Shown piece after piece: positions 63,487-64,000 of a DNA stretch of 64,000 bases (its first letter is position 1; each line of letters opens with the position of its first letter). The stretch spans positions 33,262 through 97,261 of the forward strand of contig JAKISP010000005.1 of the NCBI GenBank assembly GCA_021648525.1, in the 5' to 3' direction. A program made the translations under genes and the position numbers. The DNA comes from Gammaproteobacteria bacterium (GTDB taxonomy: Bacteria; Pseudomonadota; Gammaproteobacteria; SZUA-140). The notes below the pieces were generated by a model. That model was not told the DNA's origin and made no database searches. It saw only the letters and a program-made list of their open reading frames with translations.

Positions 63487-64000
63487 GATTTTCTCGTAAA
63501 TCATTTAGCGTATCGGCGATCAAAATATGAGCTTTAACCCAAAAAAAATCATATCAACGTACTGCTTATTAAATGCCTGCTTTTTCCATTGATATCCCTT
63601 GTCATGACAACAACAAGCACGGCACACAGCGATTACTATCATCCGGCAGTAACAGTATGAAGAGATTGCTAAATCGTATGAAAAACAGACTATATTATCT
63701 CAATCAATTCATACAAAGATGTGATTTAAGAGAAATATGTGCCTGGCCATTCCCAGTCGCTCTGGCAACGGAACTAAAGCAAACTGGCATTTAAGTGGAC
63801 TAAAAAAAACTGATATAACAAGCAAGTAGCCCGATGAGCTTCCAGCGAAACCCGGGGAATGTGGCACTGCCCTCCCGGGTTTCGCTGGAAGCTCAGCCCG
63901 TATATGGTCTCCCCCCGTTTTGCAATCTTTGTGATATAAATAACAGGAACAGGATTGCGGTCGTATATCCGGCCTGTTAATGAAGCTTATTTACTGCTTC
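63487..64000. other. Right-end intergenic region with palindrome copy 2
   Basis: About 510 bp. A 73-codon open frame at 63573-63794 ends in the diverged gene 3' end described for copy 1 and is treated as a relic. Beyond 63900 nothing is recognised. Confidence 0.5.
63826..63900. repeat. Long palindrome, copy 2 (opposite orientation to copy 1)
   Basis: The left arm lacks two bases relative to copy 1 (GTAGCCCGATGAGC), the loop GAATGTGGCACTGCCCT is the exact reverse complement of the copy 1 loop, and the right arm stops at CAGCCCG. Thirteen bases before it (ATATAACAAGCAA, from 63813) are also shared with copy 1. Confidence 0.88.

Noticed and set aside
63573..63794. 73-codon plus-strand frame
   Set aside because: Only its end resembles the gene tail next to palindrome copy 1, and it is interrupted. 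Treated as a relic.

Overview
The window is chromosomal DNA of a motile, c-di-GMP-signalling gammaproteobacterium. This rests on the FleQ/FleS/FleR flagellar hierarchy with sigma-54 and sigma-28 promoter sequences, on gammaproteobacterial housekeeping genes (rlmB, rnr, pcnB, darP), and on a pcnB-folK-panBCD cluster. I cannot name the species. About 35 kb on the left is core genome, almost all on the minus strand. About 29 kb on the right is accessory in character: iron/haem uptake, mobile-element relics and a multi-receiver signalling locus.

Layout. (1) 1-10945, minus strand: late flagellar genes fliC, flaG, fliD, fliS, fliT, an atypical PilZ gene, then fleQ, fleS, fleR and the 5' end of fliE. 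(2) 11508-15926, plus strand: a giant TPR protein with two O-GlcNAc-transferase-type (GT41) domains, divergent from the flagellin gene, so a candidate flagellin glycosyltransferase. (3) 15923-30867, minus strand: ligA, a PilZ gene, a GGDEF-EAL protein, yaaA, a class V aminotransferase, darP, a permease, panD-panC-panB, a deoxynucleoside kinase, folK, and pcnB, which appears to start at AUU. (4) 31016-34891: tRNA-Glu(CTC), rlmB, rnr, tRNA-Leu(CAG). (5) 34892-37603: an AT-rich stretch carrying cytochrome b561 and yceI, flanked by two diverged inverted copies of a repeat.

(6) 37477-53919: two Fur-box-headed units. The first encodes a Cys-rich small protein, HemP, a DUF2325 protein, a TonB-dependent receptor, a small membrane protein, an HmuY-like lipoprotein fused to a cupredoxin domain, an ExbB-like protein, a DUF2149 protein, a small protein, a membrane-anchored CobN-like chelatase (HmuS type) and an acetyltransferase. 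The second encodes a FecA-like receptor, ExbB, ExbD and TonB. Together they look like a haem capture, import and periplasmic demetallation system resembling the Hmu system of Bacteroidota. Two genes in the first unit share near-identical 5' leaders in which two copies of CCAGCCA could compete for one TGGTCTGG just upstream of the ribosome binding site. A three-way-junction RNA lies between the HmuY and ExbB-like genes.

(7) 54100-56658: a PKD-repeat lipoprotein. (8) 56821-57424: a 604-bp element with 24-bp terminal inverted repeats and an 8-bp target duplication, containing gene fragments and a long palindrome. A second palindrome copy lies at 63826-63900. Between the two copies is a three-gene signalling operon (57450-63216): a Cache-HAMP-PAS hybrid kinase with three receivers, a receiver-kinase protein that has lost its phospho-acceptor histidine, and an Hpt protein with a receiver-like domain lacking the phospho-acceptor aspartate.
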